From: Spinellus fusiger
Lineage: Eukaryota > Mucoromycota > Mucoromycetes > Mucorales > Phycomycetaceae
Direction of reading: 5' to 3'
Length of the DNA stretch: 64,000 nt
Assembly (NCBI GenBank): GCA_025094145.1
Contig: JALLLS010000003.1
Coordinates: 248,001 to 312,000, forward strand
Below the pieces are notes generated by a model, which did no database searches, was not told the DNA's origin, and was given only the letters and a program-made list of their open reading frames with translations. Of this stretch, positions 21,420 to 36,855 are shown one piece after another (the first letter of the stretch is position 1; each line of letters starts with the position of its first letter). Position numbers and translations under genes: made by a program.

Positions 21420-21734
21420 ATGCTCTCTCGTATTATTAATACTATTTACAATCAAATAAACAAAGCACCAGACTCGGGAGCTCACAAAGAAAAGCGCTCT
21501 GCCTCATTTGCTGGCACATCAGAAAATGATTGTGGAGCTTTGGCACGCTCCATGTCTGTTCCATCAGTAGAATCAGGAATAAATTACCGCCGTCCCTCTG
21601 TTACCGAAGCCATTGGTATTCACAGCTCAAACAATCGGGCCAGAAGAGGATCTACCGCCCTGTTTGGTATATCCACTGTCTCTGCAGATGATTTTATGCA
21701 AAAGGATCTTGTTTCTAGCTCATGGAGTTAAACA
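21420..21734 (+). CDS. Small Ser-rich protein of unknown function, intronless
   Basis: A single exon of 103 codons beginning MLSRIINTIYNQINK, with a basic, Ser-rich middle (KEKRSASFAGTSEND, RRPSVTEAIGIHSS, RRGSTALFG) and a C-terminus ADDFMQKDLVSSSWS. No signal peptide or membrane segment is evident. Several RxxS sites could be basophilic kinase targets (inference). I do not recognise a family. The TATA box, CT-rich leader and codon usage unlike random AT DNA make it a credible gene. The stop is followed by T-rich DNA. Confidence 0.65.
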
Positions 21735-22980
21735 TACTTTTTATCTTCTGTTATATTATTCCTTTCTCTTTCCCATTGTATCTATCTGTCTATCTATTTC
21801 TATCTCTCTTTTCTTTGCATTTTTATTTTTATTATATATTTTTCTGTAAGAAAAATGTCTTTTTTATTCCCTGATAAAAAAAAAGACGGTGTCTTGTGAA
21901 TAGCGCGAATACGCTTTAACAGTAGCAAGTGAAAACTCCAAATGACGAAACAACCAGACACACAACGAGCATGTGCCAAGTGTCAGAATGCATCGGCATA
22001 ACAGAAACTCAATGATTGGCGTAATTGGAAATAAAAATGCTAATTATAAAAGGAAAAAAGAGTAGGCGAATGAAGAATAGACTGCTTAACGACAATCTAG
22101 AGAGCTGAGAAGATAAATAAGAATTCTTTTCTATTGAATGTTCCAAGAGTCTAGCTGGAGTTTTTTTTAATGGAAAAGAAAAAAGAAAAAAAGAGAGTTA
22201 AAAGGCTAATGTTAATGTTGGTAGAAAGAAAGACAATGTAAAACACCTTGATTTTGAAGTGTACTTGTTCTGTGAAAAGCATTCTACTAAAGATAATCCC
22301 ATCTCAGATATCAATAACAATAAGAATGAGCCGTTTGGCTCTACTCTAAATGTTCATTTGTCCATGTTTTGATAAATAGAGAAAATACGTACAATAGAAC
22401 ATCAATCACAAACAAGCCGTTCTTTCTGTGGGTACGAACAAAAGAAAATCAAAGTGTTTGATTTCTATATCTACGGCCACAGACTTACTATTGGGTGTGA
22501 ATCTCACAGGAAATGAAACATACACTATTTTCAGAAAAAAAATCACACCTTTTTTTATTATTATAATAAAGATACTCGAGTATTCTTCCGATATTCAAAT
22601 TCTAAAATGAAAGCCTGTTTGAATAAAGATATTTTATTTAAAAAAAAAATAGTTTACAGTTGTACAATCAGAACTTACGAGACTTTATACTCTTTTTTTT
22701 TATCTATTTGATCCTTTTTTCTTTCTTTCTTTCTGAAAAAGTGCAAGGTGTTTCGGAAAAGGGTGTATCTTAAACTAAGGCCTGCTGAACTCATTGTGAA
22801 AAGGAGTGAATTGATTGATTGGCCAAGGTACAACTATCTCGTGCCTATTATTGCTGTTATAAGCCATCGGGATTTATAGATATATCCATATAAGGCGTTT
22901 ACATCTTCGAACTTTTATTAAGTAAACGATCAATGATCATAATTATAAACTCCGTGACTTTATTTGCTGTGAGGTACATT
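21735..22980. other. Gene-free spacer
   Basis: AT-rich, with T- and A-runs near 22630-22700. I see no supported gene. A short frame at 22428-22610 has no homology. Confidence 0.55.
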
Positions 22981-24952
22981 CACACCTAAAGATTTTTGGG
23001 ATATAAAAGTAAATATGCGGACAATAAAATAACATTATTTCTATAATTGTATTCTGTGTTTTAAAAAAGGTATTTTCATAAAGTATTGGTGCATTTTTGG
23101 GGAAATTATAGTATAGAAATGTAGCATGGTTCAAAAAAGACTTGTGTATCTTAGTTTAGTGCAGCGATAACTACACCGGATTCTTCTTTTTTATATATGT
23201 TTTGGTGGATTGGCTATTAATAGTTAGATGTTTATCTGATTGTTATTGATTAATAAAGATCAAAGACTTCATTCTAAGAAATGGGATTGAGCTATTGAAT
23301 TCTGGTTTTCCACAGCAGGAGTATCTTCATTTGAATATTAGTTATGCAATACTGGGGGTGACTCTGGCTCTCTCGAGGTATCTTGCAAACCTTCCACAAT
23401 TGACTGTTGAAGATGTATGTCCTGACAAGAATAATTCGGCTTCTATTCGATACCAGTGATTGAGCTTCTCACTGCTATAATCTTTAGAACAGGTTCCATG
23501 TAGAAAAGAAGAGTTGACCTTTCTCTTATACTATTTCTGTTTTATAATTGGATTTCACATATCATTGATTCAATCTGTGATCTGAAAACCAAGAAGTTGT
23601 GCTAAAGCATAATGTTTGTATTTTTATCAATGGAAACCGTGAACCCCATGGGTTTTCTATGCACATATACAGTCCCATACAATAAGTGAGTGGACAGCAA
23701 TTTATTTTCTATTTCATTTTGAGAAATAAAGGTATATCTATCAGTCAAAGATGTTCATAATAAAAGGTTCATAGAATAACACAGGATTTGTAATTGTTGT
23801 TCTTTAATTGATTGCCTACATTCTTATTATAAAAATATTACTCAGTACTGTGTAGAAAAGCCTTTATTTTTTAATCACGCTAGTCCCTTTATCATTGCCC
23901 ATAACTGTCAAACAGGATTCTTCAGACCAAATAACCTTGTTTTTACATCATTCATATTTCTCAAATAATATGCAATTATTTGTATAGGGTTTCTGCGAAT
24001 AGACAAAATTATTTCCAGTTTTGAAGTAAATGACACATTTTCAGGTTTTCCTGTATGTATTTTGAGTTGAATTGTGCCTTTTCTATAAATATACAATAGA
24101 ACGATCCTGCCCACTGTGCTTTTTGGGATGTCAAGATCGTCAGAAATCTCTTGATAAGTAGCATGTCTTTTCCATTATCCTATGATTTGACTTCTAATAA
24201 ACATAGTATGATCTCTTCTTCTGTTAGGACTCTCTTCATGTTCTTGGTTAAGAGTTGGATGATTCTCATTGCTTGGAATCATTGTTTGAATAAATTGTAA
24301 AATAAAAATAGAAGATTGATTTGCTGTCCACTCATTTATTGCATGGGACTGTATACCTCACCAGAATGAGAATATTTTTTATTCTTTGGTCTTGTTATTA
24401 TCTTGTTATTTCTCACAGAAACTATTCACTTGATACCTAACTACTCATCAAGATGAGCATAACTGAACAAGTTAGTGTGCTATTATTAACAAAGCAAAAT
24501 AATAAAAGAAAGTTGTAGATACCACCAAAGGCTATCCTTAAGATAAAACTGTAAATCATCTCTTCATTTAGGCTTAAGCTCATTACAAACCACAAGACAT
24601 AGTACTGCCTCTTCTCCAGTCAGTATTAGGTGGTCTTCTACAAGGTCAATACTGTCTAGGGTATAGTCCTGAGCATAACCATCTATCTCCCAAAGATAAA
24701 ACACAGGGTATTTAGGGTATAGATTCTATTGCTATGAGGGAATACACTTTGACAGCAGATATAATATTATAATAAACAATATATTCTATTGATAATACAA
24801 TTTGATATTGAGGTATCCACAAAAGGAAACAAATATTTAGATATCCGCAAACCTTTTGATTTCAAACACAGCTACATAAAATTTGCTTTATTTCAATAAT
24901 TTAAAAGGAAGAATATTTCTCCGCTTTAAAGCCAGAAAAATCTTTGGGTGTG
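22981..24952 (-). mobile_element. ITR-A element copy 3, interrupted by a Tc1-type insertion
   Basis: The left end is CACACCTAAAGATTTTTGGG (preceded by TT instead of TA); the right end reads GCCAGAAAAATCTTTGGGTGTG followed by TA (24953-24954). Internal similarity to the copy at 58932-60196 is diverged but clear at 24354-24900 (CTCACCAGAATGAG, the decayed internal frame, CACAAGACATAGTACTG). A 682-bp Tc1-like element is nested at 23670-24351, so the host element is older. Confidence 0.72.
23670..24351 (-). mobile_element. Tc1-like element, internally deleted, nested in ITR-A copy 3
   Basis: Terminal inverted repeats of about 31 bp start CAGTCCCATACAATAAGTGA and end (mirror) in CATGGGACTG, flanked by TA duplications at 23668-23669 and 24352-24353. 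The interior carries only an N-terminal helix-turn-helix remnant on the minus strand (24250 to 23908), reading TYQEISDDLDIPKSTVGRI and TGKPENVSFTSKLE, as in Tc1/Tc3 transposases, with stops. The DDE domain is missing, so it can only be moved in trans. Confidence 0.85.
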
Positions 24953-27445
24953 TAGTATTAAAAGAGAAATCTTAAAGGGACACAAAGAAATTATATCACA
25001 TTTCTATAATGGTATAAAATAGCGTGAATAAAAATAACATGGCTATGAAAAAGAATAAAACATATTTTTTTTATTATAGTTTGAACGAAGCTATACACTG
25101 ATCCTATGGTGAGCTCATTTTATTTTGGCTCTTTATACTGATTTCAAAGACAGTAGAGATCAGAAATAGACAATCTTTATTTTATTTTGTTAATGAAATT
25201 TTTATCCTATATTTCATCATGGAGAAAATACTTTAATGTCTTTTTATTCATAAGATATGGGGTCATTTGTAATATGATCTACTTATACCCTATTTAGGAA
25301 TCTAATAGTGAAATACTACAATTATTATTATTCAATGACCTGGTTTCTCGCTGATACCATTCTGTTTAGTTCGAGACTGAGATTAAAAATAATAATCAAT
25401 TGTGGAATTACCGTTTTATCCCCCTGTAGTATCTTCAGAGAACAAGGAAGAACAGTACCCGCAAAGTAAAACAGCTTAAACTCTATTTAGAGAAGCATGT
25501 ATCGTGTATTAAGTAATAAAGACCTTTATACCTTAATTTCTCATTCTACATATTTACAAATAGTGTATGACTTGTTACATAAAAGTGAATAGAACACTGT
25601 AGTGTGCTTCAAGCCAAATGAATAAAAGATCAGTCATTGCCCCAGTATAAGAAGAGCATATATCTTCTAATTTACAATGAATAGATTAATGACCAAACAG
25701 TATGTTCTTTCTACACTTGAAATATATACATACCATCGCTGAAGAGCAATAAGGAGAATAGTCCTATAAAGCAATGATCTACATGGAAAAGAGTCTATAT
25801 GAATATGGGTAGGGTGAAAGATGAAGCGAAATGAAGCGAAATTTAATTCTCATTTTCCCAATCACAATGGCATATATTCTAGCCCTGGTGATGTAAGAGC
25901 ACAAGAAAAAAACAAGTCTTATGATGTCTTACTAGCTGTTTTGGTTGTGTCGAAACCACCCATTTCATGGCCAATAATACCTGTTCTTTTGTGTTTATAT
26001 TTGCAAAAATAAAATAAAAATTCAACAATAGATTGTAGTTGAATTGTAGAAACTGCACGTAGATTGAATAGTATAGTATGACAAACGGTGGCTCTATATT
26101 TTCATTAGCTATTTGCAGTTATGCTGCAGAGATAGGTCTTGGTCAATGCCATAGGATCATTGATCTTTTATACTAATAAAATAAGAAGCTATTTATTCGT
26201 AGCAGTTGGAATGTCTCATCTAATTGTTATGAAAATATAGAATACATTTACATATTTTATTTAGATGAATTGAGCTTTAAAGCAATTAGACAGACAGTAC
26301 TTAGTAAATGAAAACAATGGGAAAAATCACCAAGTGTTTCATTTCATCTCGATTTATACTCTCTTCTAATAAAGATACTAAGTATACATTAGCCTCATAG
26401 GTTGATGTCATAAACAATAGAATAGGTTATACTCAACAGTGATAGTCATAATACACTAATAAACAACAGTTGACTTTTTTCTTTTTCTAAATCAATCTAC
26501 CTCTATGCTAGCACATTTCTTTTTAATATAACAATACTTACTCTTTATCATTGCTTAAACAGTACTGTTTGACATGGAACTTGAACTTTAGCTATACTGA
26601 AAAAGTGAATAACACGAATGCAGTCAATAGTAATATAACTTCTCCTTAATTATACTAGCCTCATAATGAAGCTATCAATCAGTATACTTTCCATTATTTG
26701 ATGCTTAATAAAATAAGTTTATAAAAAGCTGAGATAAGAATGTTATTCTTTTAGTATATGAGCATATAGAAAACACTAATATTCTAAGTTGTTTTCTGTA
26801 AATGAGTTTTTATGCAAACAAAACAAACAGGTGGGCCTATAGGCAAATAGATCAATCAATAGATAATTGAAATTGATGGATATTTCTATTAACATAGTCA
26901 TACCTCTATTTATCTGTGTTAAGTAATCATGAGCGTTGGTTCGCTTTTCATTTCAATAAAATGATAGATTGCCTCTCTCAATCCAAAAGTAAAATGAAAA
27001 GCAAAGTCATCTTGAATAGTACAGAGTCTCTCTTTTAAATAGTAAGTATCATTATTAGGTCTATTCTATTATAAATATAAATAAAGAGAGAGAGAGGTTT
27101 TCTTCTTCTCTCTACTTCATATTTGAGCAGGAAGCTAGAAAGCGCTGTCATGTCCTTGCAAGTTGATGTGGCATGAAGAAAGTGAGATAATTAGGAATAG
27201 ATCACCTTTAGTGTCACTATCGCTTAATTTAGTATGTTTTGTATCATACATCTACCAAAGAGATTTCTGTAACAAAAGATATAGGAACCAGCAAGTTAGG
27301 CTAGTAAAACCTGTTGTGTATCAGATGAGATAACCTATTGAACAATAAAGGAAACACGTTACAGTTTATAATAGCAATAATAATAATAATAATAACCCGT
27401 GGCACTCTATGTAGAATCATTGTTTACACTCTCCCAAGAACTGTG
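24953..27445. other. Gene-free AT-rich spacer
   Basis: No supported gene across 2.5 kb. A short frame at 25821-26012 has no homology; a small AAT run lies at 27378-27396. Confidence 0.55.
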
Positions 27446-27518
27446 TTATAAAAGAACAGTTACCAGCAAGTAGACTTACCCTTCTTTTTCTGCTTCTTTA
27501 TGCCCTGTCCATACAGCA

Positions 27519-27767
27519 ATGTCTTGCACAGCGGTTCAGCCAAATTTGGTTCGGAAGCGCTCTAATTCTCTTTTACATCGCACACCAAAGTACTCGAACC
27601 ATAAACAATCTCAACCCATAAAGTACACCTATCGTACCTGTCCCATCTGCTCTGAACGGCTGCTCGTGCGTATTCATGGTGCATTTGTCTACAAGTGGAT
27701 CACACTTCATTTCTCTAGAAACCATAGAGAGTGGATGCATGTAGTTGTGAATATCATTTCGTCTTGA
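27519..27767 (+). CDS. Small protein with a CxxC...HxxxxH zinc-finger-like motif
   Basis: A single exon of 82 codons starting MSCTAVQPNLVRKRSNS. After a basic, Ser/His-rich N-terminus, residues 41-69 read CPICSERLL...ITLHFSRNH, giving C41-x2-C44-x19-H64-x4-H69. The finger spacing is longer than a classical C2H2 (12), so zinc binding is plausible but unproven. A TTATAAAAG box (27446-27454) and a CT-rich leader precede the ATG. No homologue is recognised; an alternative is a chance open frame, but composition and promoter argue for a gene. Confidence 0.5.
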   Translation: MSCTAVQPNLVRKRSNSLLHRTPKYSNHKQSQPIKYTYRTCPICSERLLVRIHGAFVYKWITLHFSRNHREWMHVVVNIISS

Positions 27768-29540
27768 ATGTTACCACTATATATTTATTCTGTCTATAGA
27801 CATATGTACTATGTTATGCTATCTCCACCAATCCTTGTTTTTACATAGTCTTTCCTTTATACTCTTATACCTTTGTCTATCAATAATAATATCCCCATAA
27901 TATCCCCATAAACATAGCTCTCTCTTTTATCTTTAACTAATAAAACTATCCTTTCTTGTATTTGTGTAAGCCTTGCCATAATTTCTAAAACAGAGACTAT
28001 TGCTTAAAATTAATATAAAAATAGAGTAGATTACAATGTACTTCTATTGAATGATAAAATACAGCTTAATACATATCAAGATGATGCAAAAGTTCCTGTT
28101 TAAAAAGAGTCAAAAAGTCTCACTGTAGTTGACTCTTACTCACTTTGCTCATTCCTATCTATTGATTCTTGGAAATGGAGGGTAGGCAGCACCCTTGAAT
28201 TAACTTGACATAATGTATTCGAATAAGCTACTCGGTACAGACATCTTTCTTCTCCTGCCAATAAATGTGGCACATATCCTATCTATTAAATAAAACCACT
28301 CGTCTCACATGAGTATGCCACTTGCCTGATGCACTCTATACACTTTGAACACATTGTTATTTCTTCGGGAGCTTTTCTTCATTAGCAAAAGTAAATATGA
28401 TGTATATATAATCTTGAGAAGAGCGATAAAACCCAGGTACTATTATTATCCCCATTGCCTATCTAATCAGAGAATTAAAGCATAAGAATAATATCATCTG
28501 TACATAAAAAATGAGGGATTTTTTTAAGGTTCAAGTCTATCTTTTTGGGTGTCCCATTCAAGACCAGTGATTTATCTTTTGACATGTTCTAATGTGTAAG
28601 ATTCCAACTTTAAATTCAAAGAAATTATCTATTCTTTCTAGAAGGCTCTGATTATCTTCACACTCACCTACACATGTTTACTATTATTTCTATATGGTTG
28701 ATTTGATGACTTGAAGTAGCATCAATAGACCATTTTTTGATAGATAATTCGCACGATTCTTTACTTTACTTTTCTCTCTCTCGTATATAGTTCTATATAC
28801 TTAATGTTCTTCTCAAAGTCTTAGTGGATCAGCCTATTAATTTATGCATCAAGAGATACACAATTTATCTTATGAGATCACAGTAATATGTTTAGTTTAT
28901 GTATACTGATTTTTCTTTTTCTTTTTCTTTTTTCCTTGATCATTTATTCTTCAAAAACTATACTAGCCTGAACTTCTTTATATGTTTATATAAAAAATAA
29001 ATAAAATGATAATAAAAGAGAGAGGAAAAGAATATATACTACATAGTGGCAAGTTATCTTTTCCCTTATCATGCATTCAAATGAATAAATTATTTGATTC
29101 TTAGGTTAAACTTAACTGTTAGGTGGTACTCTGGATCACTTGTTAAGATGAAGCTTATACCATACTGTTCCAAGTCTCTTGAATGAGAAAAATTCCATCT
29201 TAATGTTTATTAGTGTAAATTCATCTAACCTTCTATTTGAGTAGGTGGAGTAACATTGAGTTAAATATAGCTGATATCTCCTTTACACCTTTAAAGTTTG
29301 ACATAATTTACTGTAAATAGTGCATGCCCTCTATAAAAAGAAAGCGTTGTGTATAGCCACTTTATAGTGCAAAACAAGTACTCTAAAGGACTTAAGCTTA
29401 TTTTTATGCAGCCTTCTGCATGTCAATGTCTTGTGTTTATTTACTAACTCATACATTTGATTTATTTTATACTAATATTTGTGTTTTTGTGCTTGAATAA
29501 ACCTGCATTCTATACTAAAACCATAGAGAACACTGTACTA
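27768..29540. other. Gene-free AT-rich spacer
   Basis: I see no gene or recognisable repeat in this 1.8-kb stretch. Confidence 0.55.
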
Positions 29541-30283
29541 TTAATTGTTTTGACGTTGATGCTGAGCGATTGCATAGGAAGGTGGAGATAAACCACCCGA
29601 AATATAACGAATGTTAGGAAAGGGAATAACTTTGAATGGAACAGATTGATAGACACAGTGTACAGAATTTCCCTATTAAAATGTTAAAGCGTTCATTGCC
29701 CTGTGTAAAGATCTCCACTCTTTTTTATTTTATGTTTAAACAAAGAGTGAAACTTACTGGATAGTTCACCATGACACGATAATGATAATTGCTTTCTTTA
29801 TCATTAACATCAATGAAATGAGTAGTGGCACCTCCTTTAGGGTGGGTAAAAACAGCTAAAAGAATAGGTTTAGTGTTCACCTTATCAGTATAGAATCCAT
29901 CTGTTTCATTTCACGGTATCTGTGTACTCACTGATATTCTCTCCAAGCACTTGTTCATTGCGCTCATCACTATCAAAGATACGAATACGTGTCACCAGAT
30001 TTGGTACATCTGGAAGTGATCTATCTACTTCCCAGGTTATCTTTTGAAGTTCGCCACGTTTGAAAGAAAGGCCTTTTGCAGATGGGTAGGTGATATTGAA
30101 GCCTGAGGTATGTTTAGCACAGATGTGTTGGATAGGGACCTTACCAACACAATAAGGGGGCTGGATTGTACGGGGAGGGTTTAATCCATAATTTACAAGG
30201 GCATCTAAAGATGTATCACGTCTAGCAACAAGTTCCGCCTGAACAAGAGTAAGAGATACAGCCAAGAGAATATATTTTAGCAT
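29541..30283 (-). CDS. Secreted Kre9/Knh1-like (Ser-Thr-rich anchored family) protein
   Basis: Three exons (29932-30283, 29758-29900, 29541-29672) give 208 residues. A clear signal peptide (MLKYILLAVSLTLVQA) is followed by a mature N-terminus containing PPYCVGKVPIQHIC. The core FNITYPSAKGL, FKRGELQKITWEVD, LVTRIRIFDSD resembles the immunoglobulin-like N-terminal module of fungal Kre9/Knh1-type wall proteins, which begin with 'I..P..g..w..G....I.W'. There is no GPI-type hydrophobic tail (it ends QHQRQNN), so it is probably soluble and secreted. Two cysteine pairs could form disulfides. It sits head-to-tail just downstream of ATE1 on the same strand. Confidence 0.7.
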
Positions 30284-30480
30284 GAAGAGAAATAATACAA
30301 AGGTTAAATCAAATATGTAATTTTCTTCTACTTTTTCCTCTGTTTTTTTATAGTTCAGAGAAATCTATTTATCTTGGACATTCTCTCAATTGAATTGGCA
30401 CTACTTTGCCGTACTATCATCATTTGCTTACAGGATAGGATGTTATAAATAGCATTAGTGCTAAAGAAGAAAATCTTATT

Positions 30481-32167
<1,687 letters not shown>

Positions 32168-35100
32168 GTGAAGAAAAAGAAACTCATTTTGGTACTAGCC
32201 AAGTTGTACTTTATCTCACTCAGGATTATGCGTTGATTCAATCTATCTTTGATGACGTATAACTAACACTGGAAAGGAAGAAGAAAAGACAGCTTATTTT
32301 TTTTTATATCTACAATAGCACAGTTTAGTTGACCAGGAGATACAGCAAATGCATTGTTTTTTATTTTAAATTATTTTTGTAGTTTTTTATTTTCTTATTT
32401 CTGTAGTTGTTTATTTGGTATTATCTTTTAAAGTGTAATACTTAGTCTGCATGGTTTGAGTAGGGATAGCCAGTAGATATAGTTTTAAATGTACATTAAG
32501 ACAAGGCAGTATATATTACATGCCAGGTTGGGAATTGGTGTATATTAGTATTAATGCTTATAAGGGTATATTTTATTAAAGCCGTTCATCTCTCCATGTC
32601 TATAATTATAATAAATAGTTTATCCAGACTACAGTTAGAACTTTGATCAATTATCATATAATCCATAGATATGAAGATGGTATAGATAGCAGCTAAGATA
32701 AAAGTCATAAAATAGTTGATTTATATACCCTTTTTTACTTTCTAAAGCATGTCTTTTATTCGATACTATATAAAATTATAGATATTCTGTATTAAACAAT
32801 AAGTCAAACAACTTACTATGGGTCTATAAATATATGCTTATATAAGTTCAGGTGTTGTTTCTTTTATTATAGACCGAAAGATACATAGTATAAACTACAC
32901 ACTCTATTTTCTCTAATGATCAACGGACTAGCCTTACTTTTTATCGTCAAACTGTACTCTAATAAATAAACATTTTACTCACAAGTAGATACCTTAAAGA
33001 TCAAACATAGGTAAATGCCATTAAAAAAGAGAAGCCTCAACTCAACACCAAATGCTATTCAATGTTGATTTTCATTTTGATCTTTATTCTTGATAGACAT
33101 AGGGTTGACACCCTTGATATGTTCGATTTAAGATAATCAAACCATGATCCTATGAATAATGCTTCTAATACCCATTATATTGTCTATATTGGAATGACCT
33201 ATACTCTATTCGATGGTTTTTGCTTTAATTGAAAATACAATGGATTAGAGACATGCATCACAATCATTTGATATTCAAGTTGTACTATTGATCACTTACT
33301 AGTATTCTTTTTTTACTTTTATACATTTTTATATGTATAGAAGTATTATTAAAATAAAATAAAATGAGAAAAGAAGTATTAAATGAGTAAAAACTGTATA
33401 TTATTTTATACAAGATAGTTACTATAATGCTAATAATATACTGTTTATAGATCTTATTAACCCTTTTACAATATTTCATTCTTTTTAGAAAAAGAACTAC
33501 ATAAAAACTACATAGATCTCAAATATTTCCTATTCGATCCTCATGGACTAGATTCAGACGAGTTAGTATTTTGTTTTAGTATTTTGCTTAAGCACTCCAA
33601 GACCATCAATAAACCCGTGGTTGTATGCCATATCATTTTGAATAAAACAGACTGGATTATTGATTTAGTATATGTTGCCTAGTCATCTTTTATTAATGGT
33701 AGTGTTTGCTGCACTATTTCTTTACTAAATTTACTAAAAAAAACGGGTTAAGATGCAAACCAATATAATTAAATAATGACAATTCGTTCTATCAAGAATA
33801 TTTATATCTTAGCTGTATCTTTTGGGAACATATTATTTCATTGATAGTTACCTAAATATTTTCTTAATTCAAATGGACTGATTTGTATCCAATATTATTG
33901 CTGTAGGATCTTAACTAAATGTTTTAGGTGTTATTAAACCCGGATTAAAGAAAGTCCCCCCTCTAATGTCTATGTAGATCACACTATTAGACCCAGTATG
34001 CTATTTTCAATAAATAAAAACAGATAGCCTTTATATATCTTTGTTATTACTAGTTGAATAAGTGGATTATAAAAGATCTAATAAAATATTTATTCTAAAA
34101 ATTAAAAATAAACTTGGCCTATTATTGTGATATTGATAGAATAGAATCTAGCTTTTCGAATCTAAGTATAAAATTAGCCTAAATGCTCTAATGTTAAACT
34201 TTAGTACAATTTAAAAATCCTGTCAAAATAAAATGATTATAATCTACTAGGGATATAAAAATATGACTTACCTGTGGCCAGCTCATTTAGTTGAGATTTT
34301 GATTCATTGCATATAATCTTATATAATTGTGTTTTTATATGCAAATATAGCTTACATATGATGGAAACTAAGGTAACAATTGATCATTATTTAAATAAAT
34401 CCATGTATCAGTATCTTATGAAAAATTAAAACATTGTTTACAGAAATATACTTTATTTTAAAGCTATAATACATAATGTAAATATCATTGGACAGACATC
34501 ACCACAGTGAAATAGATAGAAATACTACCTTTGATAACAAAACGATGCTGAATGAACAACACTATATTCTTTTCCATGTTTTTGTTGCTGACAAATCCTA
34601 CAAACATTCTGTTCAAGGCACTACATATTTGAAATAACTAAATATAAAAGATAGCCAGTGTTCTTCACAAGATCAGGAAAAACAAAATATTAAGGTATAG
34701 CTCTTATACAATCGATACCTTTTCTATAGTGAGACCCGAAATAAAATAAGACTGATAAAATAAAAGTATGATTTTCCTTGTAAAGTAATAGATAAAGGAA
34801 AAACCTGATTCTATAAATGCATTTTGAGCCATCAAGTGTACAAGCTTTAAGAAAACTATAGAACTAATCATAATCATGGTCCATACTAGTAAAACAATAG
34901 CGATTAGCTTATTCTGTTTTATTAGTCATGTATTCTCAATAGTCAACTGAATCAACGGCAGTTTTTTCTTTTCTTTTCTTTTGTAATGTTATCTTTTCTT
35001 TAAGATACCGGGTTAGCATCGCATATTGGCAGGTTGATAATGTCGTACAAGGATTCATTTTCCCTTGAGATATATTGGTGTAGTCATAACTATAGTGTAT

Positions 35101-36855
35101 AATTTAAGCCTCACTGACAATTACGGGTGACATTAATACAGCAGTATAACCGAAAGGGCCCTTATTTTCATGAACACATATAGATCAACTAGCCATCTCA
35201 TTTTCCATATAGATAACTTACAGAGCCTTAAAGAAGTTGATGTTATGCAGAATAAAAACATTATACATGTCTGATTGTCTTTGTCAAACAAACCCCTAAA
35301 GATGAAACATCAACCACGTATCTATTTTCTTATTTTCTTATTTTCTTATGTATTTATATTTATGTTTTTAGAAAGAAAAGAGGTTTAGGTGTCACTAATA
35401 AAAATAGTAGTAATAATAATAAAAACAATAAAAATAATAAAAATAAAAAGACAAGAAACCGCCTTATTAGCACTATTTTTCTGGTAGATGATGAATAAAT
35501 CATTTCCATAGAAAATAAGGGGGATCATTTGTTAGTTTGTATTTTGTATTTTTATGTGCCAGTATTCTTTCTTGCACATCCAGTTCATCCAATCAAGTTT
35601 CATCAGTGTCTGTTCTAAGTGTAGTGATTGTTTATCTGTGAAAAAAATAAGAGGTTTGTTGTTTAATGTACCTGAAAGAACTAGACACAATGAAGGAATT
35701 CAATTAAACAGGGAATAAACCAGATTCTGCGTATTAGTACCTTTATCTCACCATAGTTCTATATATAATTACTATTATATTACATACAAATATATACAAA
35801 TATACATGCCCCAATCACATGTTTTGGAGTAGAAAAATATAATTATGGTATAAACCCTGTATTCCTCCTATTTTTATAGTGCTATGCTATGAGTGGTCGA
35901 ATAGAAGTAGTTAAGAATGTCTACTTATCACTTTATCTCACTTAATATCTTAATATAGACAGAAAAGTATGACATTTTGCTTTAATCCTATATTGTATTC
36001 CTGAATAAAAGAAGGATCATTATTTTAGACCATGAAATAACAGTTAATCAAGAAAGCAAACAAAGAAACAGTGTGTAATTTTCAGGTTAATATCTGACAG
36101 TATAATACTGAAAGAAAAAGACGCGTGTATATTTATGTCTATATTTGTATATTTATGCCTATATATGTATGTTTATAGGTATTTCTATAGGTATGTGTGC
36201 ATGTGTTTATGTATGTGTATGTAGGTATGTATGTAGGTATGTTGTATGTAGGTAGATATGTATGTCTATATGTATACCTGGATTTCTGAGTATACAAATG
36301 CATGTAGAGATGCATCCATAAATTTGTATAGACTATCTCAGATATATAACTTCATGCACAATGAGTAATGGATCATCCACTCTAATTATATTATATAATC
36401 TGTCAATACTCTATAATGCTAGGTAAAGAGATTTCTGATAATACAGAAAGTAATTCATGCCAGCTCAATTTCCGGTTTCATTTCAATAAATAAGTGCACA
36501 TAGATAAGTTAGCTTTCATTCCTTGAAAAGGGATTGACAGGAGCGGCTTTATACTTTTGTTAAACTCAAAGGCAGAGCAGAAAAATAAAATAAAAGGTCT
36601 TTCTTTTAACGATCTCAGGGGTAAATCCACATTGAATTGTGTAAGTAGAATGGAAATAGAGACGTTATTGTTTGGAATAATGCACTCTTTACATTTCTTG
36701 TTTCAGACTCCAACCAATTCAAAAGATCGATGATCTCTTCCTCTTTCTTCTACATTTAATAATAAAACATACAAAGAAACGGATTCCAGTCAAACTCTAC
36801 TGAATACCCTTTCTTTCTTAAAATAATAGTTTTTACCACTTCTATAATCTGTCAC
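32168..36855. other. 4.7-kb gene-free AT-rich region
   Basis: I find no supported gene, transposase motif or terminal repeat. Open frames are short and AT-driven (for example 33285-33479). It contains poly-purine/pyrimidine tracts, a triplicated TTTTCTTA near 35330, AATAATAAAA-type runs at 35400-35450, and a TATG/TAGG-rich repeat at 36130-36275. Confidence 0.55.
36130..36275 (+). repeat. Degenerate (TATGTAGG/TATGTATG)n microsatellite
   Basis: Imperfect tandem TATGTA, TAGGTATG and TATGTG units about 0.6 kb upstream of the CNNM-like gene. Confidence 0.8.
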
